The position numbers and the translations under genes are program-made. The notes beneath the pieces are model-generated. The model saw nothing but the letters and a program-made list of their open reading frames with translations, did no database searches and had not been told where the DNA came from. This document shows, piece after piece, positions 46,362 through 58,735 of a stretch of 64,000 bases of DNA (positions are counted from its first letter, which is position 1; every line of letters begins with the position of its first letter). This DNA is from Nageia nagi (taxonomy: Eukaryota > Pinophyta), in contig JBITNC010000001.1 in NCBI GenBank assembly GCA_050084985.1, forward strand, positions 214,458,001 to 214,522,000. The letters run 5' to 3'.

Positions 46362-49300
46362 TCAACTCTGAACCTCTAAAAATTGCACAACCTTACCCCA
46401 ACTTGCATGATTTTTGGAGAAGTCTTTTATTCTCAATTGGGCTAGGGCTATGTTGTTCAAAATTTTGTAGGAGATTTGCCTATTTTTGTGCAACATCCGC
46501 TGCAGGACCACTCCTTTATTGGCACATTGGTCAAAAAATTCAAACAAAGTTGACTCATCAAAAGAATTCAGTAACAAATCTATATCTTCCATCCTTTGAC
46601 TATCTTCATGAATGTATTTCAAAATTTTAGCCTCAGAGATGGGTGAATTATCCTCTTTCCATAATTCTAAAAATCCTACCTCAGATAATTTAGCTATTTC
46701 AGCTTTCTGGGTTTCTACCCCTACCACTGCTTGATTAAATTATTTTTTATTTCTTGACAAACCCATTTCCCATGGATTGGGTGGTCAATCGCTAAGATCA
46801 ACTCAATCCTATTTCCACATTTAAGGCTTGAAGCTCTTCATCAAAAATCTCACCTAGCTTTTTCTTTTCCCTCTTTGCTATCTTTTCCATGGGGTCGATA
46901 GTGCTTTCACAGAGGCTGACACTTGCCTCTAATTTCTTCAACTCTAAAAAACATAGATCAATGTGATCTCTAAGTTGAATTAGTTGTTTAATCTTTGGAG
47001 ATAATTGCTCCCGAAATTTTTCTTTTATTCTAATCAAAAAATCTCTATCCACCTTATTGACATTCAAATTCAGCTGCATCTGTGCAATGTCAGCATTTAA
47101 ATTGCCAATTATTATCTCTCTTACTGCTACTTCAACTATTTTGGTTGCAATTTTTGCATCCTTCTATGCTATGACCCCATCTTTCTTTGCTAGGCTATCT
47201 GCAGTCGGGGCAATAGCTAAACTTGCTCTAAGAGTAGCTATGTTATTATCTGTAGCTTTTAATTTTAGCCATTAAGACTCTAATTGTTGTTTCATTGCTT
47301 CATTCACCTTTTGAAGCTTATTATATTTGACCTCTAATTTGGTCAATTCAGAAATGTTTAAATCCATAGCTATTTGTAACAGCTCATTCTTATCACTCTG
47401 AGATATGCTCCTGGTATCTATCTTTACCTGGGTGTTCATTGAGGAGAGATCACTTTCCCCTTCTTGGGGTTCTTGGGCAATAGCCATCTCAAGCACCTTA
47501 TGCTTTGGATCCATTGAAGTTCAGAGCCTTACCAGATTATCCAGAACTGGGAGCTTCTTGACCTACTTCTACATCCATGCATCTCATCCCTATTTCATCT
47601 ATTGGTACTGCTACATGATGCCGTCTATAGATACTTATTACCTGGATATCATAATGAATGGGGATCTGGTGCTCAACTCCTAAGAGGAGGAGGCCATGAT
47701 CTGCTATGTTGGTGTCACAGGGCTAGCTTAACTGGGCCCAGGGACACTACTACCAGATGGATCCATGGCAGAAAGAGCTGGAATGGACAGAGGAGAAGAT
47801 GATGGAGGTGGAGATGGTGAAGGTTATGATGGTATTGTGGTGATGCTAGTTATGGGGAGAACTTGTGAGATGGATGTGAGGGGAAGGGAGCTTTGCCATT
47901 GAATAGGCAGTGGTGGTGTTATGAGAGATTGGATGGGTGAAGCTGGAATGACTGCTAGAATTTATGGAAGTGAACTTGGAATGGAAATGGATGAGGTAGG
48001 GATAGACAGAGTAGGAGTAAGAGAAATAGGGGAAGAGGGAGTAGAGAGCATACCTGATGGATTAGGGCTCCTTCTTCTTCTCTTTAGTGATGGTGGGAGC
48101 GGTGCCATCTCCTTTTGGACTTTCCTTTTAACAGTATACACCTTCCTGGGCCTCCTAGCTACTGTTTCCATAGAAACCTCCCTAGTTCCTCCCTCAAGTT
48201 ACTCCTCCTGAGTAGATGCTTGGGACATTGCAGGTTCTTGCTCTCCCTCCTCATCACTATCATCTGAACCTTCACTTGCAGGGATGTCTGTAGGATGTTC
48301 CATTCTCCACATCTCCTCAAATTTATCATCTAAATCAGAATCTAGAGGGGTATTCCAATTTCCAAACTCAATCCGGTACTGGGTGAAGGTGGCTATTTTT
48401 TCTTCACTCCATCTTTGATCTCTTAAGGTTTTCAAGGAATTTTTGGAGATGGAGTCTATTCTTGGGTTAAAATTTGTCCTTTTGCTGTAAAAACTCAACC
48501 ATAGCGGCAACAAATCTTTGGAAATCAAGGTAGTGGGCATTACCTTATCTTCATGTTCTAGGTTTCACCATTTAAGCAACTTCGGCCTAGATTCAGCTCT
48601 GAAACTCGGGGGGTTGGGTTGGCCCCTCAACCTCTTGCCAAAGATATCCTCCGGATCATATAGCAAATACTAACTAAGTTCTTTTAATTTTAAATTCAAC
48701 AATTTACCTTTTAATTATTCATTTGCTCCCCTACTTTGAAGCACCAAGTTGTGCACCTTATGAGGAAGGGCATAAACTATCCTCTTCTTTGCTGCAGCTC
48801 CATATTTAGAATCTATATAATCCATTTGTCTAGTGTATTCCATGCTGAATACCTAATCCATTACATGGACCGGTAGTAAGAAAGGAGCCCCAGAAAACCC
48901 ATAAAGCCTAATGAAAGTCCCCTCCTCTATGAAGAACCAGTCTCCGGTCTCTCCATGTGGCATCCAAAGATAAAGCTTAGAAGCTATTGATAACCTTGGA
49001 ACCGCAGGGGTAAATAACTTCATTACAGGAACCAAAAAGCTTTCTACAAAAAGATAGTAATCTGCTGAAGACCTCACCTCCTCAGTCCATTGGTCCACTG
49101 GCTTCTGAGACCCTCTTTCATCAGTCCAAACCAAGGTTAAATTCTTGAAAACATCAGTGTTCTGATGAATCATCATCCAAATAATGTGTGACACATATGA
49201 AAAATGAAATCCCTCACTAATCTTTCATAACTGCTCAGATATTCCATCTAAAAGTGCAATGGCCCAGTCATACATTGTAGGAGAGTTTGGATGGGAAATA

Positions 49301-49875
49301 TGGTATCCAATAGCTAATTTTGATGGCAAGACATACCTATCTGTCTCTTCACCCATTGCTATGGCCAACATGGATAATAATAACTACAAATGTGCAGAAA
49401 AATTAGAGAGCAGGAGCTCAGAACTGGGGAACTCCATAAACTTTACAGTCCCAGTTGCATTTTTATTTAGCCAGGCTGTGATATTTGCTCTCAGATTGGA
49501 ACTGGGGGTCATATACCAATCAAGGTGCACAAGGGAATGCATAGGGGAGGGTGGATTAAAAGCTTTTGCTATTGAAAAGGAATCCAAATTTAAGATAGTT
49601 CTACCTTGCAGGTCTCTGACTATCCTAGTTGTAGGATCAAATGCCCCCTTTATAAACTCTATCAACTTAGGAGCAGGAAAGCATCTATGAGGGATGAAAT
49701 ACATGAGACCTGACCCCATTGGTGAATGTGCTATATGATTAAAACTGAAGTTTGGGCACTTACCCTTAGTTGTGCCCTTGGGGTTCTTGTTTCAAGCTGT
49801 AATTTTAGTATCCCACAATAAATCCATGGAGTCCATTATTTTCCTTATTATCTTCGTCGATGATCCTGAGCTCAT
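46362..49875 (-). pseudogene. B extra sense ORF after integrase (about 1,170 codons, unknown)
   Basis: From ATG at 49875 a single minus frame persists to about 46800, and after one frameshift (46727-46798) to 46362, with only about ten stops. N-terminal part: MSSGSSTKIIRKIMDSMDLL, FIPHRCFPAPKLIEFIKGAF, IVRDLQGRTILNLDSFSIAK, LPVHVMD. Middle: acidic DDSDEEGEQEP then basic KRRRRSP and Ser/Pro-rich (48290-47960). C-terminal 350 residues: heptad-rich coiled coil (KLEVKYNKLQKVNEAMKQQL; KIAKREKKKLGEIFDEELQA). No signal peptide or membrane span, so not env-like. Tat relatives often have extra ORFs here. Function unknown. Confidence 0.75.
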
Positions 49876-50400
49876 TTCTATTTGCTTGTGCTGTGCTTAT
49901 CAACTCTCCTTGTCTCACTTCTATCACCCCTAACCAACACTTTGCTTTACTCAGATTCTTTTGCTATATTCCACGGCTCCTAGTAATGTGTAGTAGATAC
50001 TAGTTTCACAAATTTGCAAGCGAATACTTCTTATGAATTCTAGAATTAGGTATTTTGGCAAGTAGTGCTCTTGGTCCTTTTATAACTCCTTTCTTTGATT
50101 GATGCACAATCTCTTGAAACATGCACAATATCCTCACAGATAGTAGCATTAATAACCGATTTGATATTATGCACTCTTTTCGGGAACTCCGAGATTTGAT
50201 TTTCCATACCCTTTTGGAAACTTCAATTCTACCAGCACAAAAGTACAACTACCACTAAGTTACTAATAAATAACTGACAACCATAATGACAACTTGAAAT
50301 AAATGCAAATGGCACACTGTTTACAATATGTGTACAAAAACATTTTTTTTTTCAAAAATAATCATTATCCTGTGCTTGCAATCTTGTATCGCTTTAGGTG
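49876..50400. other. Spacer between B integrase and its extra ORF
   Basis: No domain seen. A short minus frame (50248-50006) has no family signal. A poly-T run is at about 50344. The spacer would hold any splice or subgenomic signal for the downstream ORF; I could not identify one. Confidence 0.45.
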
Positions 50401-51500
50401 CTATCCATTAACTGAAATCAGCAATTTGCACCCATTTAATTTAGCCAGCTCAAAGGCATTTTTCCCAATGCATTTAGCTATTACATAGGGTCCAGACCAC
50501 ATGGCTTCAAATTTTTTGTGTTTCCCTGGTTTAGCTCTGTCCTCATCCCATTTCAATACTAAATCTCCTTCTCTAAAAGTATCTGGAGTTGATTTTCGAC
50601 CATCAAACCATCTTTTTACTATTTCATTTCTTCTCTAGAGGTCTTGATATGATTGATTCCAGAGCTCTTCTAGATGCATAGTTCATTCATCCAAACCTCG
50701 AGAGATTCAAAATCATCACCATATTCCTACAAAACTTTTAAAACTGGAAGCTCAAAATGACTTGGTAATACCACCCTTTTACCGTATACCAATGTATATG
50801 GGCTAGTTTTAATGGCTAACTTTACTGTGATCCTATCTGCCCACAATGCCCAATTGAGCTTTTCATGCCAAGTCCAGGGATTATCCTCCACTATTCTTTT
50901 AAGAATCTGAATCAAATTTTTATTTGTGGACTCAGCTAGACCATTACCCTGGGGGTAATAATTTGAGGAAGTTTTCCAATAGATACCTAATCTCATAGCA
51001 AAATCAATAACTTCAGCTCCTACGAATGCCAAACCATTATCTGAGATTATCGTTTAAGGAACACCATACCTGGTAATTAACTTTTCCACAAATCTCAAAA
51101 TAGTCTTCTGACTTGCCTCTTTTATAGCCTCTACTTCCACCCATCTGGTAAAAAAGTCTGTAGCAGTAAGGATGAATTTGTGTCTGGAAGAGGAGTTTGG
51201 ATTGATGACTCTGATAAAAACTAGCCCCCACTGTTGGAAGGGTTCTTCTACTTGGATTGGTTCCAATGGTAATGCCACATTTCTCTTTCTTCCCACATAC
51301 CTCTAACATTTCTTGCAATTTTGTGCCTTTTCAAAAGCCTCCTTGAACATAGTGGGCCAGTGATATCCCACCTGAATGATCTTACCCACTATCGTGTATC
51401 CAAAGTAATGACCTCCAGACTCTCCGGAATGAAATTCTTCAATGAGCTTAGCTGACTTTGTCACCGGTACACATCTTAGCAAAATGCCATCATGATTTCT
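50401..51500 (-). pseudogene. B integrase
   Basis: Zinc finger: EEFHSGESGGHYFGYTIV, then CKKC (HHCC, about 51450-51300). Core: ILTATDFFTRWVEVEAIKEA (Asp), TIISDNGLAFVGAEVI (Asp), YYPQGNGLAESTNKNLIQIL (Glu). Then LAIKTSPYTLVYGKRVVLPS and HFELPVLKVL near 50730. All three catalytic acids are kept. Stops at C-RY, VP-TI and after KVL; one TAA stands between YGVP and TIISD. It would insert the B cDNA. Confidence 0.9.
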
Positions 51501-53270
51501 CCTATAAAGTATCTGATCTATCTCCGCATAATTTTGGGTGTGTATCTTGAATCACCTTCTTTGGGATGCATTCATGTTTCCTGGCAATTTTTTGGTCTCA
51601 AAATATTCTCTTAATTGCTCCATCCAATCCTTTATCGTATCTCTGGGTATGGATTCTAGGGTTTCTTGTTCAACAAAGCATACCATCTCCTTTTCTGATA
51701 TTGTAGGTTTTGCAAGTTGCTCACAAAGTGCTCTTCCTTTTACGAGCTTGGTGGGCTGAATTTCCACATCGTACTTTAGAATTTTCAAAACCCACCTGGG
51801 TCTTCCTTCTCCCAATTCTCCCTGCATAACATAAGATCTGACATCTGGGTGTATAGTTAGAATCAAAATTCTGCTCTGAGCAATGTAATGTTTTAACTTA
51901 TCGAGTGCTTTCACAATAGCCAGGACCTATTTTTCAATGAAAGTGTATTTTTCCTCACAACTGTTCATAGTTTGGCTGAAAAATGTGACTGGATATTCTT
52001 CATTTCTTTTATACTTCTGGGTTAAAATGGTTGCAACACTAGTATCTGAACCATATGCGTACAAAATAAATTCTTTGCTAAAATTTGGATTTCTCAGTAT
52101 AGGAGCTTTTGTAATTGCTACCTTAATTTTCTGAAAAGCTTCTTTACCTTCCTCAGTCCATACAAAAGGAGTATCCTTTTTTAGCATCCGGGTGATAGGT
52201 TTGATAATGTTTGAGAAATCTTGAATAAATCTTCTGACAAAGTTAATCTGACCCAGAAGAGATTGTAGAGACTTCTTATTAGATGGGAGAGACAAGTCAT
52301 TTATAGCTTTAACTCTATCCGGATCAATAGCCCATCCCTCTTTTGAAATGACATGGCCCAATAATTTACCCTCATCTAATGCAAAGATCGACTTCATAGG
52401 ATTTAGGGATATACCATACCTCTTACATTTGATGAAGGCTTGCTCCAGATGTTGAACATGCATGTTTATGTCATGAGAGAAAACAATAATATCATCAAGG
52501 TATACTAATAGACTCTTATTTACCAGTTCTCCAAATGCATAATCCATAGCTCTCTGAAACGTAGCCCCTGCATTGGATAGTCTAAACAGCATTCTCTGAA
52601 AAGCAAATGTGCCCCATTTAGTTGTAAAAGCTATTTTGAACAGATCTTTGTTCTAAACCCAAATCTGATTGTACCCAGAGAAACTGTCTATCAAAGAGAC
52701 CTTTTCAACTCTGGCCACAGTATTTAGTATTTGTTCCATTGGAGGTAAGGGGTAATGATCCTTCAATGATACTCTATTCAAACCTCAAAAATCTACACAC
52801 AACCTTATCTTGCCATTTTTCTTCTGGATAGGCACAAGATTGGCTACCCAAGTGGAATGCTTGATGGGGTAAATTATCCTAGCCTTGTACAGTTTCAGCA
52901 CCTCCTACTTCATGGCAACTTCGATCTTGGGGTTTACTGGTCTTTGTTTTTATCTAACCAGTTTAGCATCATCTATCAACTCGATTGTGTGCTGTATCAC
53001 TGATTTATCAAAAACCTTCAAATCATCATAAGACCAAGCAATAACATCAACATATGTTTTGCATAACTGTACAATTTCTTGAATCTATTTTGGAGTATTA
53101 GATATGCCAATTTTTAATGACTTACCCGGAAAGATTTCATGTTCTTTATAGTTATCCGGGTTTATATTCATACCCCTTCTTTTTACTTGGTCACTTCTAT
53201 CGAATAATCCTTCAAATGGAATTAAATATTTAGGGAGTTTATTGTTATTTAGCTAAATTATGTCTTGTTC
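51501..53270 (-). pseudogene. B reverse transcriptase and RNase H
   Basis: RT, minus: KLPKYLIPFEGLFDRSDQVK (53260-53200), VFDKSVIQHTIELIDDAKLV, YPIKHSTWVANLVPIQKKNG, LKDHYPLPPMEQILNTVARV, SFSGYNQI, MLFRLSNAGATFQRAMDYAF, catalytic YLDDIIVFS (about 52500). RNase H: FILYAYGSDTSVATILTQKY (Asp usually DAS; here YGS), FFSQTMNSCEEKYTFIEK, LDKLKHYIAQSRILILTIHP. TAG/TAA/TGA at several positions, for example IWV-NKDLF. The 52592-51927 stretch (221 codons) is open. Confidence 0.9.
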
Positions 53271-53420
53271 CCAAAAAACTTCAGAGTCCTCTTCTCCTAC
53301 TACATGACATACCGCTTGTTGCAACAAAAACTGATTAATTTGAGCTTCATCCTAGAAAACTTGCCAAAAGGAATCATTATCCAGAATTGATGGCCTAAAA
53401 ATGAGCTGAACACCCTTTCT

Positions 53421-54150
53421 TTAGAACCAGTCATTTATGGGATCAAAACTGGCTCCCATTTGTGCTAATGCATCAGCTTCTTGATTGAATCTTCTTGGAA
53501 CCAACTGAATATGCAATGCTTTGAAATGCTCAAACAGATCCCAAACCTGATTCCTGTAGGCTTTCAAATAATGATGTTTGATCGAACATTTACCTGTCAC
53601 TTGTTTCATGATCAAATCTGAATCTCCTTTGATCCTTAGACACTAAATTTTCATTTTGATAGCTTGTTCTAATCCCAGGCAAAGAGCTTCATATTCTACC
53701 ACATTATTTGAACATAACCAAGTGAGTCTAAAAGAAAATCTATGCACCTTACCAATTGGGTTGGTCAGGATAATCCTGGCTCTAGATCCATTTTTGGATC
53801 TTGCCCCATCAAAAGACATCTCCCACATTTCACTTCTCCTGAAATCTTCCCTTGTGAGTTCCAGGATGAAGGATTCCATCTCTATTAAACAATAATTTCC
53901 AAACTCCATGTCGTAGATGGTGTTGAGCATGCTCATACTACAAGGGTCTTCGGTTTGTAGCTCTTCTAGCAATTCGTCTTTCACCAAAATTTGCACAAAT
54001 CTCCTCCTTTTTCTCTACTTGAAACTCAGAAATTTCCTCATTATTCAGTCTTACCCTCTTATTCCCACAAGGGATCAAATAATGTGTGTAATCCATTGCT
54101 AGATAACCCCCTATCTTAGCTGTAAACTCTCTAGACAGACATAGCCCGAA
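53421..54150 (-). pseudogene. B archaeal-type RNase H located between protease and RT
   Basis: 53996-53643 then 53615-53421, one frame apart by a single stop region: MWEMSFDGARSKNGSRARII, GKVHRFSFRLTWLCSNNVVE, YEALCLGLEQAIKMK, then GDSDLIMKQVTGKCSIKHHY and RRFNQEADALAQMGASF. The first Asp, Glu (VEYEAL), second Asp (GDS) and last Asp (EADALA) are all present. The domain type is that of Tat's second RNase H, but there it follows the first RNase H; here it precedes RT. Confidence 0.85.
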
Positions 54151-54180
54151 CAAAGGGGGTAGCTCAACAACAACAATTTC

Positions 54181-54640
54181 CTAAATAATAATTATAGAGG
54201 GACACCTATGTATTTTCAAGACTACATCCTTGATTACTCCTACTATTTTGACAGGTGTGGAATCCAGTTGTAATACTCCGATGGATGTTCTTGTCATAGG
54301 CAACCCCATCACATCGCACACTACTTTAGGCATCACAGTAGTAGCTACCCCAGAATCAACCAAACAATTATGGAGTACATATCCCTTGATTTCCAGAGTC
54401 ATGTAAAAATTTGGAGGTTTGTTCTTTCCCATCCTTGGATATTTTGATGTTTCAAAAAGATTGAGCACTCTTTCCATTCCTTCATTCAATGCTATAAGAG
54501 ATGTTTTCAGTAAATCAATTTGTTTAGGAATTTTTAGAGATTCAAACAAGGACACTCTTGCTGGAGTTGTCTTTAGCTCCACCATAATGTTGAACTCTGG
54601 GATAGCTGAAGGTTCGCCAATTTTGTTTCTGAATCTATCA
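54181..54640 (-). pseudogene. B aspartic protease
   Basis: Open minus frame 54585-54181: LLKTSLIALNEGMERVLNLF, NKPPNFYMTLEIKGYVLHNC, active site LVDSGVATTVMPKVVCDVMG (D-S-G intact), then STPVKIVGVIKDVVLKIHRC. Distinct from the D-E-G form of A2 and A3, which supports a different lineage. It would mature B gag-pol. Confidence 0.88.
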
Positions 54641-54741
54641 GTAAATTTTTCCTGAAGTTGTAGAGTATCATCTTTTCTCTGGTGCTTGGTAAGTGAAGGG
54701 AATCTTAACCTCCGAAGATTTGGATCACTGGCCTTGGGTGT

Positions 54742-56226
54742 CTATTTGGTTTCCAGAAATGGGAATTTTTGGGAAACCATTTCCTTTTCTAGGATCTTTT
54801 CCTTAGAACTAGGAACTGCATCTTGCCTTTTAGGAAGCACTGCTCTGGAACTCTTTTGGGGTTCAATTTTTCTTTCCAGAATACCTGAGACTAGGGGACT
54901 TTTTTTGGATCTTGGTTCCACAGTAAAAACTCCTATATCTGCTAATGCAAAATTCATCAAGTTCACATTTTGGTTCACATCATCAGCTACATTGGGCGAA
55001 GGAATACCCCCACTTCTTGATAGATGCTCCTGGTACTGATACATAGGGCATGTGGTTTGTTCATGAGCATCATTGCAGGCCAAACACAAACCAGAAGCTG
55101 ACCCGGAAGAGGAAGCTTGGTTTACATCTTCATTCAACACATGCTGAGCTTTTTCTACAGTAGGATAAGGATATCTTCTTGCATTATTTTGTCTACTTAG
55201 AATGGTAATCTGGTTTTCCATATTTCTACACAAGTTTCAGAGTTCCTAAATCTCCGATGATGAAGCTACCCCTTGATTCATGTTAGGCTGATAAGGGGCT
55301 GGTAAAGCCAAAGGAGCTCTAGGGACTGGTAAGAGTGATGGCCACTATTGAATAAGAGCTAGGATGCTGGCCAATGGTGGAGCCAAACTAATTGCTTGAG
55401 GTCTCAAAATTTGCTGTTGAGCGATTATTAGAAAATAAGGCATTGGCATGCAACTTGGCAATTTTCCAACTACAATGAGATAGGATTCAGCATACACTGC
55501 TTGTCTATAGACCTCTAGGAAAGTATTTACTCCAAAATTTTGGATTTGCAGAGAGAGATCCGAAGGAAAGGCTCTCAAGTAATACATTAAGGCTTGAAAT
55601 TGCTGAGGCCTAACTGGCATTAGGACTCTCATCCAAGTTTTTTGGAATCTAATATTGAAATCAGGGATATTTTCTTGCTCATATCTTTTGATTGAAGTGA
55701 ACTATGTTAACAAAGAGAAAGGATCTCCTAATTCATTAAATTCCAAGATAAAGGGCTCTGCCAGTTGAGCCCAAGTGGTTATAGATCCATTAGGAAGGCC
55801 CCTGTACCAATCTAGGACCTTTCCCTTGAAAGACTGAGCCAATAATCTCACCATGACATCTTCATGCTGGATATTGTGAATCTTAGCTAGGCCAGCTACA
55901 TCAACACAATGTTCATAAGCTATTTTCTCCATAGTTGCATCAAACTATGGAAGGGTTTTGAAAACATTCGTTGGGATGTCATGCAACACCGCCAGGGCTA
56001 TTGGTACTCCATTGTCCCATTCTGGATAAATATTCTGAGCTGGATTAGCCATTTCAAGAGAGGTATTTCTAGTATGAAGATTGGATGATTCTGGCTTGAT
56101 AAAGGATTTTAGGGAGCTGATACTATTTAGAGACTTGGACTTGATCAGGGTCTTTCTCCTAGGAGTATCTAACGTTCTAAAATATGGTGCTTCTTTTGTT
56201 GCTCTAGTTTTAGATCTTGTCCACAT
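54742..56226 (-). pseudogene. B gag
   Basis: Starts MWTRSKTRATKEAPYFRTLD at 56226. The capsid part (55932-55345) reads EHCVDVAGLAKIHNIQHEDV, GKVLDWYRGLPNGSITTWAQ, WMRVLMPVRPQQFQALMYYL. Two TAG stops sit exactly where the frame otherwise continues (before FDATMEKIA and before FTSIKRYEQ). The knuckle CLACNDAHEQTTC (about 55085-55050) is CX2CX3HX4C, one residue short of the usual form. All three open pieces share one polypeptide order. Gag packages RNA. Confidence 0.85.
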
Positions 56227-56340
56227 AAACTCTAGGTTGCAAAAGAAAATGATAGGTTCAAAAGCACATGATATTTACAAATAATTTGCTTTAATACATA
56301 CCATAGATAGTGCTTCAGCAGAGTCACCAATAAGTTTCTA

Positions 56341-56361
56341 CGCATCCCATCGGGCGTGCCA
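56341..56361 (-). promoter_or_regulatory. B primer-binding site (candidate)
   Basis: On minus, 11 bases after the 5' LTR end, TGGCACGCCCGATGGGAT begins. TGG at this place suits a tRNA 3' end. The tRNA was not assigned. The 11-base gap is longer than the usual few bases. Confidence 0.5.
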
Positions 56362-56372
56362 AAAAGAAATAC

Positions 56373-57914
56373 TGTTGATTAAGATTGTGTAATATATGCA
56401 CCACGAACAATCTTAACCAAAGTAAATCAAGAATAGACTATGGTGATAGTCTGATCTCTAGATAAGGCTAGTTCCTTATACATTAGGTGTAGGAAAAGTA
56501 GCAGAAAAGAAAAATAAAAGAGTAGAGTGTGAGGAATTTAAGCAAAGGTTTAGGGTAACAAGAGAGAAAGCAAAGGTGGATCACTAGTTCAGTGCGGGCT
56601 TTCACAGTGTGTGAAACCTTGGTCTGAATCTAGTGTAGCAGCTACGGTAGAAGCTCTCACTCTCAAATAGTTTCCCAGCTTTACTCTACCATGTAGCAGA
56701 CACAATTATACTAGCAGTTCATGATTACCATTTAGGAAACAAGCCAAGCTGCCACGATGTAACTAAATTAAGAATGACAATTATGAGTGCTAGACAAGAA
56801 AGGTCAAGATGGTATCATATTACTGATAAAAACTACAGGTCTTTGAGAACAAATGTAAAGAGCAATACTAGGGCTTCCAACCCTTCTTTCACTTTATTTT
56901 CATATACTTATACTAAAGCAATGATAGTTACAAGAATTATAGAATAGAAATGTTTATAAAATGGCTTCAAGATTCTAGCCTTCTTTTAACTGATACTACC
57001 TACATATGCCACTTGGTAGAATATTACAAAAATTGGGTAGATTGCAGATGGTACAGCTTCTTGATGACTGTGATCTAACTTCTCACTATCCTCTTCTCTT
57101 CTAGGATATTCTATTTACTGGCTCCAGCTATTTGATCTCTATTTACCATTCTCATCTCTACATTTTGGAATGTTCTATTCACTAGCTCTGGCTATTTGAT
57201 CATTCCTTGCTGACCTCATCACTTCTGGGACCCGGTTTCATTCAAAAATGTGAACATTATTCTCCCCATGACATCATCTTCATACTTCCAGAAATGTTTT
57301 ACTCACTTTCTTAGGAACCTAGGCTTTTCCATAATTGATCTTTTATCATCTCATTTTGTAACGCTTTATCTACTGACTCTAGCCTTTTAATCACCCCTTG
57401 CTAACATCATCATCTCTGAAACCCAATCTTTACCAAGATGTGACTATTTTATCTTCTATGACATCATCATCTTATTCTAGAATGCATTATTTTTGGAACA
57501 CTTAACTTTCAGGCTCTGGCTTCTTCGATTATCTCTTGCTGACCTCATCACTTCTGGGACCCAATTTCATTCAAAATTGTGAACATCATTCTCCCCATGA
57601 CATCATCTTCATACCTCTGGAATGTTTTACTCACTTTCTCTGGAACTCAGGCTTTTCCATAACTAAGCTTTTATCATCTTATTTTGGAATGCTTTATCTA
57701 CTAACTCCAGCCTTTTAATCACCCCTTGCTGACATCATCATCTCTGGAACCCGATCTTTACCAAGACGTGACTATTTTATCTTCCATGATGTCATCATTT
57801 TATCTGGCCCGCTTTATTTGTTCAAAAAACTTTTGGAGATCTTAAAATGAACTCATAACTGCAAGTAAAGTACACCGGAGCTCTAATAAAGAATTTATTA
57901 TGTATGGATATACA
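56373..57914 (-). repeat. 5' LTR of B
   Basis: 1,542 bp; partner of 44730-46270, with intact TGTT at 56373 and ...ATATACA at 57914, then TSD CTATC. Holds the same tandem array. It would drive minus-strand transcription of B. Confidence 0.93.
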
Positions 57915-57919
57915 CTATC

Positions 57920-58016
57920 CAATAATAGGGTTTCTAAACCTATTTTATGTTGTCACACTGAGTTATGATTATTCTAATGTTTACTTGGTTAAAGAGGGAC
58001 ATTTTAGGTGTCTACA
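57920..58016 (-). repeat. 3' LTR of A4, right part
   Basis: CAATAATAGGGTTTCTAAACC to GGTGTCTACA, completing the LTR that starts at 43993. Total 834 bp without B and its extra TSD. Confidence 0.93.
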
Positions 58017-58735
58017 TTTTGCCCCTTTTTGAAATTATCAACCAAAAAATGCGATTGATGATTTCAAAAATATAGAATGGGAAGCTTTGTTGCTTGACTG
58101 TTTGTTATTGCCTTTTTACGATATAAGTTTTGACTCAATTTCTTAGGTGAATCAAACTTTTGATTTATCAAATTATGATAAAATGTGTTTTCTTTTTACA
58201 TTTGATGTAATTTTGAAAACAAATTTGCATATACCTTAGAAGTAACTATTTTCAGTATGACAATGTGTTGAGCTTGTGTGACAGTCGCATGACATTTTTG
58301 TTATGTCATTTTGTATGTCTAAGTGCACATGTACCATATAAGCCTTCTTTAGTATATGAGTTTTGATGGTGTTGTCCTTTGTCTCGACAACAGGGTTTCA
58401 AGATGATCTCATGTAACAAAGATACATCATATTTTATCATTATTTGATTTTCTTGACCAATTTAAGGCTATCCTTGAGAAAAATTTAATGTTCTCAGGGC
58501 TATTTCCAAATGTGGCATTTTACTTCCAATCATTAGGGTTTAGTTTAGGTCACTAACATTCATCTTTAAGTCATCAGCATTTAGTAACAATCGTCGATGT
58601 TCATATCCAGGTCATTGGTCTTTAAAAAAGAAAAGTTTTATCCTTTTCTCATATGTTTCTTAGCTATCCCTTTCATTATCTGCTAGGGCCATTTATCATT
58701 GCTAATTCATCAATTTCTAGTCATTGATATTCAAC
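58017..58735. promoter_or_regulatory. A4 polypurine tract and candidate antisense promoter region
   Basis: Minus AAAAAGGGGCAAAA at 58017-58030. Same conserved flank as in A3 (ATATAAGTTTTGACTC near 58118; block 58240-58430), leading to the PMD ATG. GTCATCAGCATTTAG-like repeats at 58545-58615. Promoter role inferred only from conservation and position. Confidence 0.5.

Larger units (their letters stand above)
44730..57914 (-). mobile_element. Element B: complete Ty3/gypsy retrotransposon nested in the A4 LTR
   Basis: LTRs at 44730-46270 (3') and 56373-57914 (5'), with TSD CTATC at 44725-44729 and 57915-57919 that splits and exactly rejoins the A4 LTR. Minus order: primer site, gag, protease, RNase H of archaeal type, RT, RNase H, integrase, extra sense ORF, 3' LTR. 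By eye about 17 differences in the first ~290 aligned LTR bases, mostly C/T or G/A. It belongs to the non-chromovirus (OTA) branch and resembles Tat by integrase and RNase H motifs; finer lineage unassigned. LTR outer ends on minus are TGTATATCC...CAACA, except that the inner copy at 44730 ends CAATA. Confidence 0.93.

Noticed and set aside
47405-48211. Plus-strand open frames within B's 3' region
   Set aside because: Opposite strand of the coherent minus-strand extra ORF; no shared frame among them.
46362-49875. Env-like gene identity for the B 3' ORF
   Set aside because: No signal peptide or membrane span; coiled coil and basic/acidic tracts do not fit an envelope protein.
43993-58016. The split LTR as the 5' LTR of A3
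   Set aside because: A polypurine tract and PMD gene follow it on the right, and no primer site adjoins its left side, so it is the 3' LTR of another element (A4).
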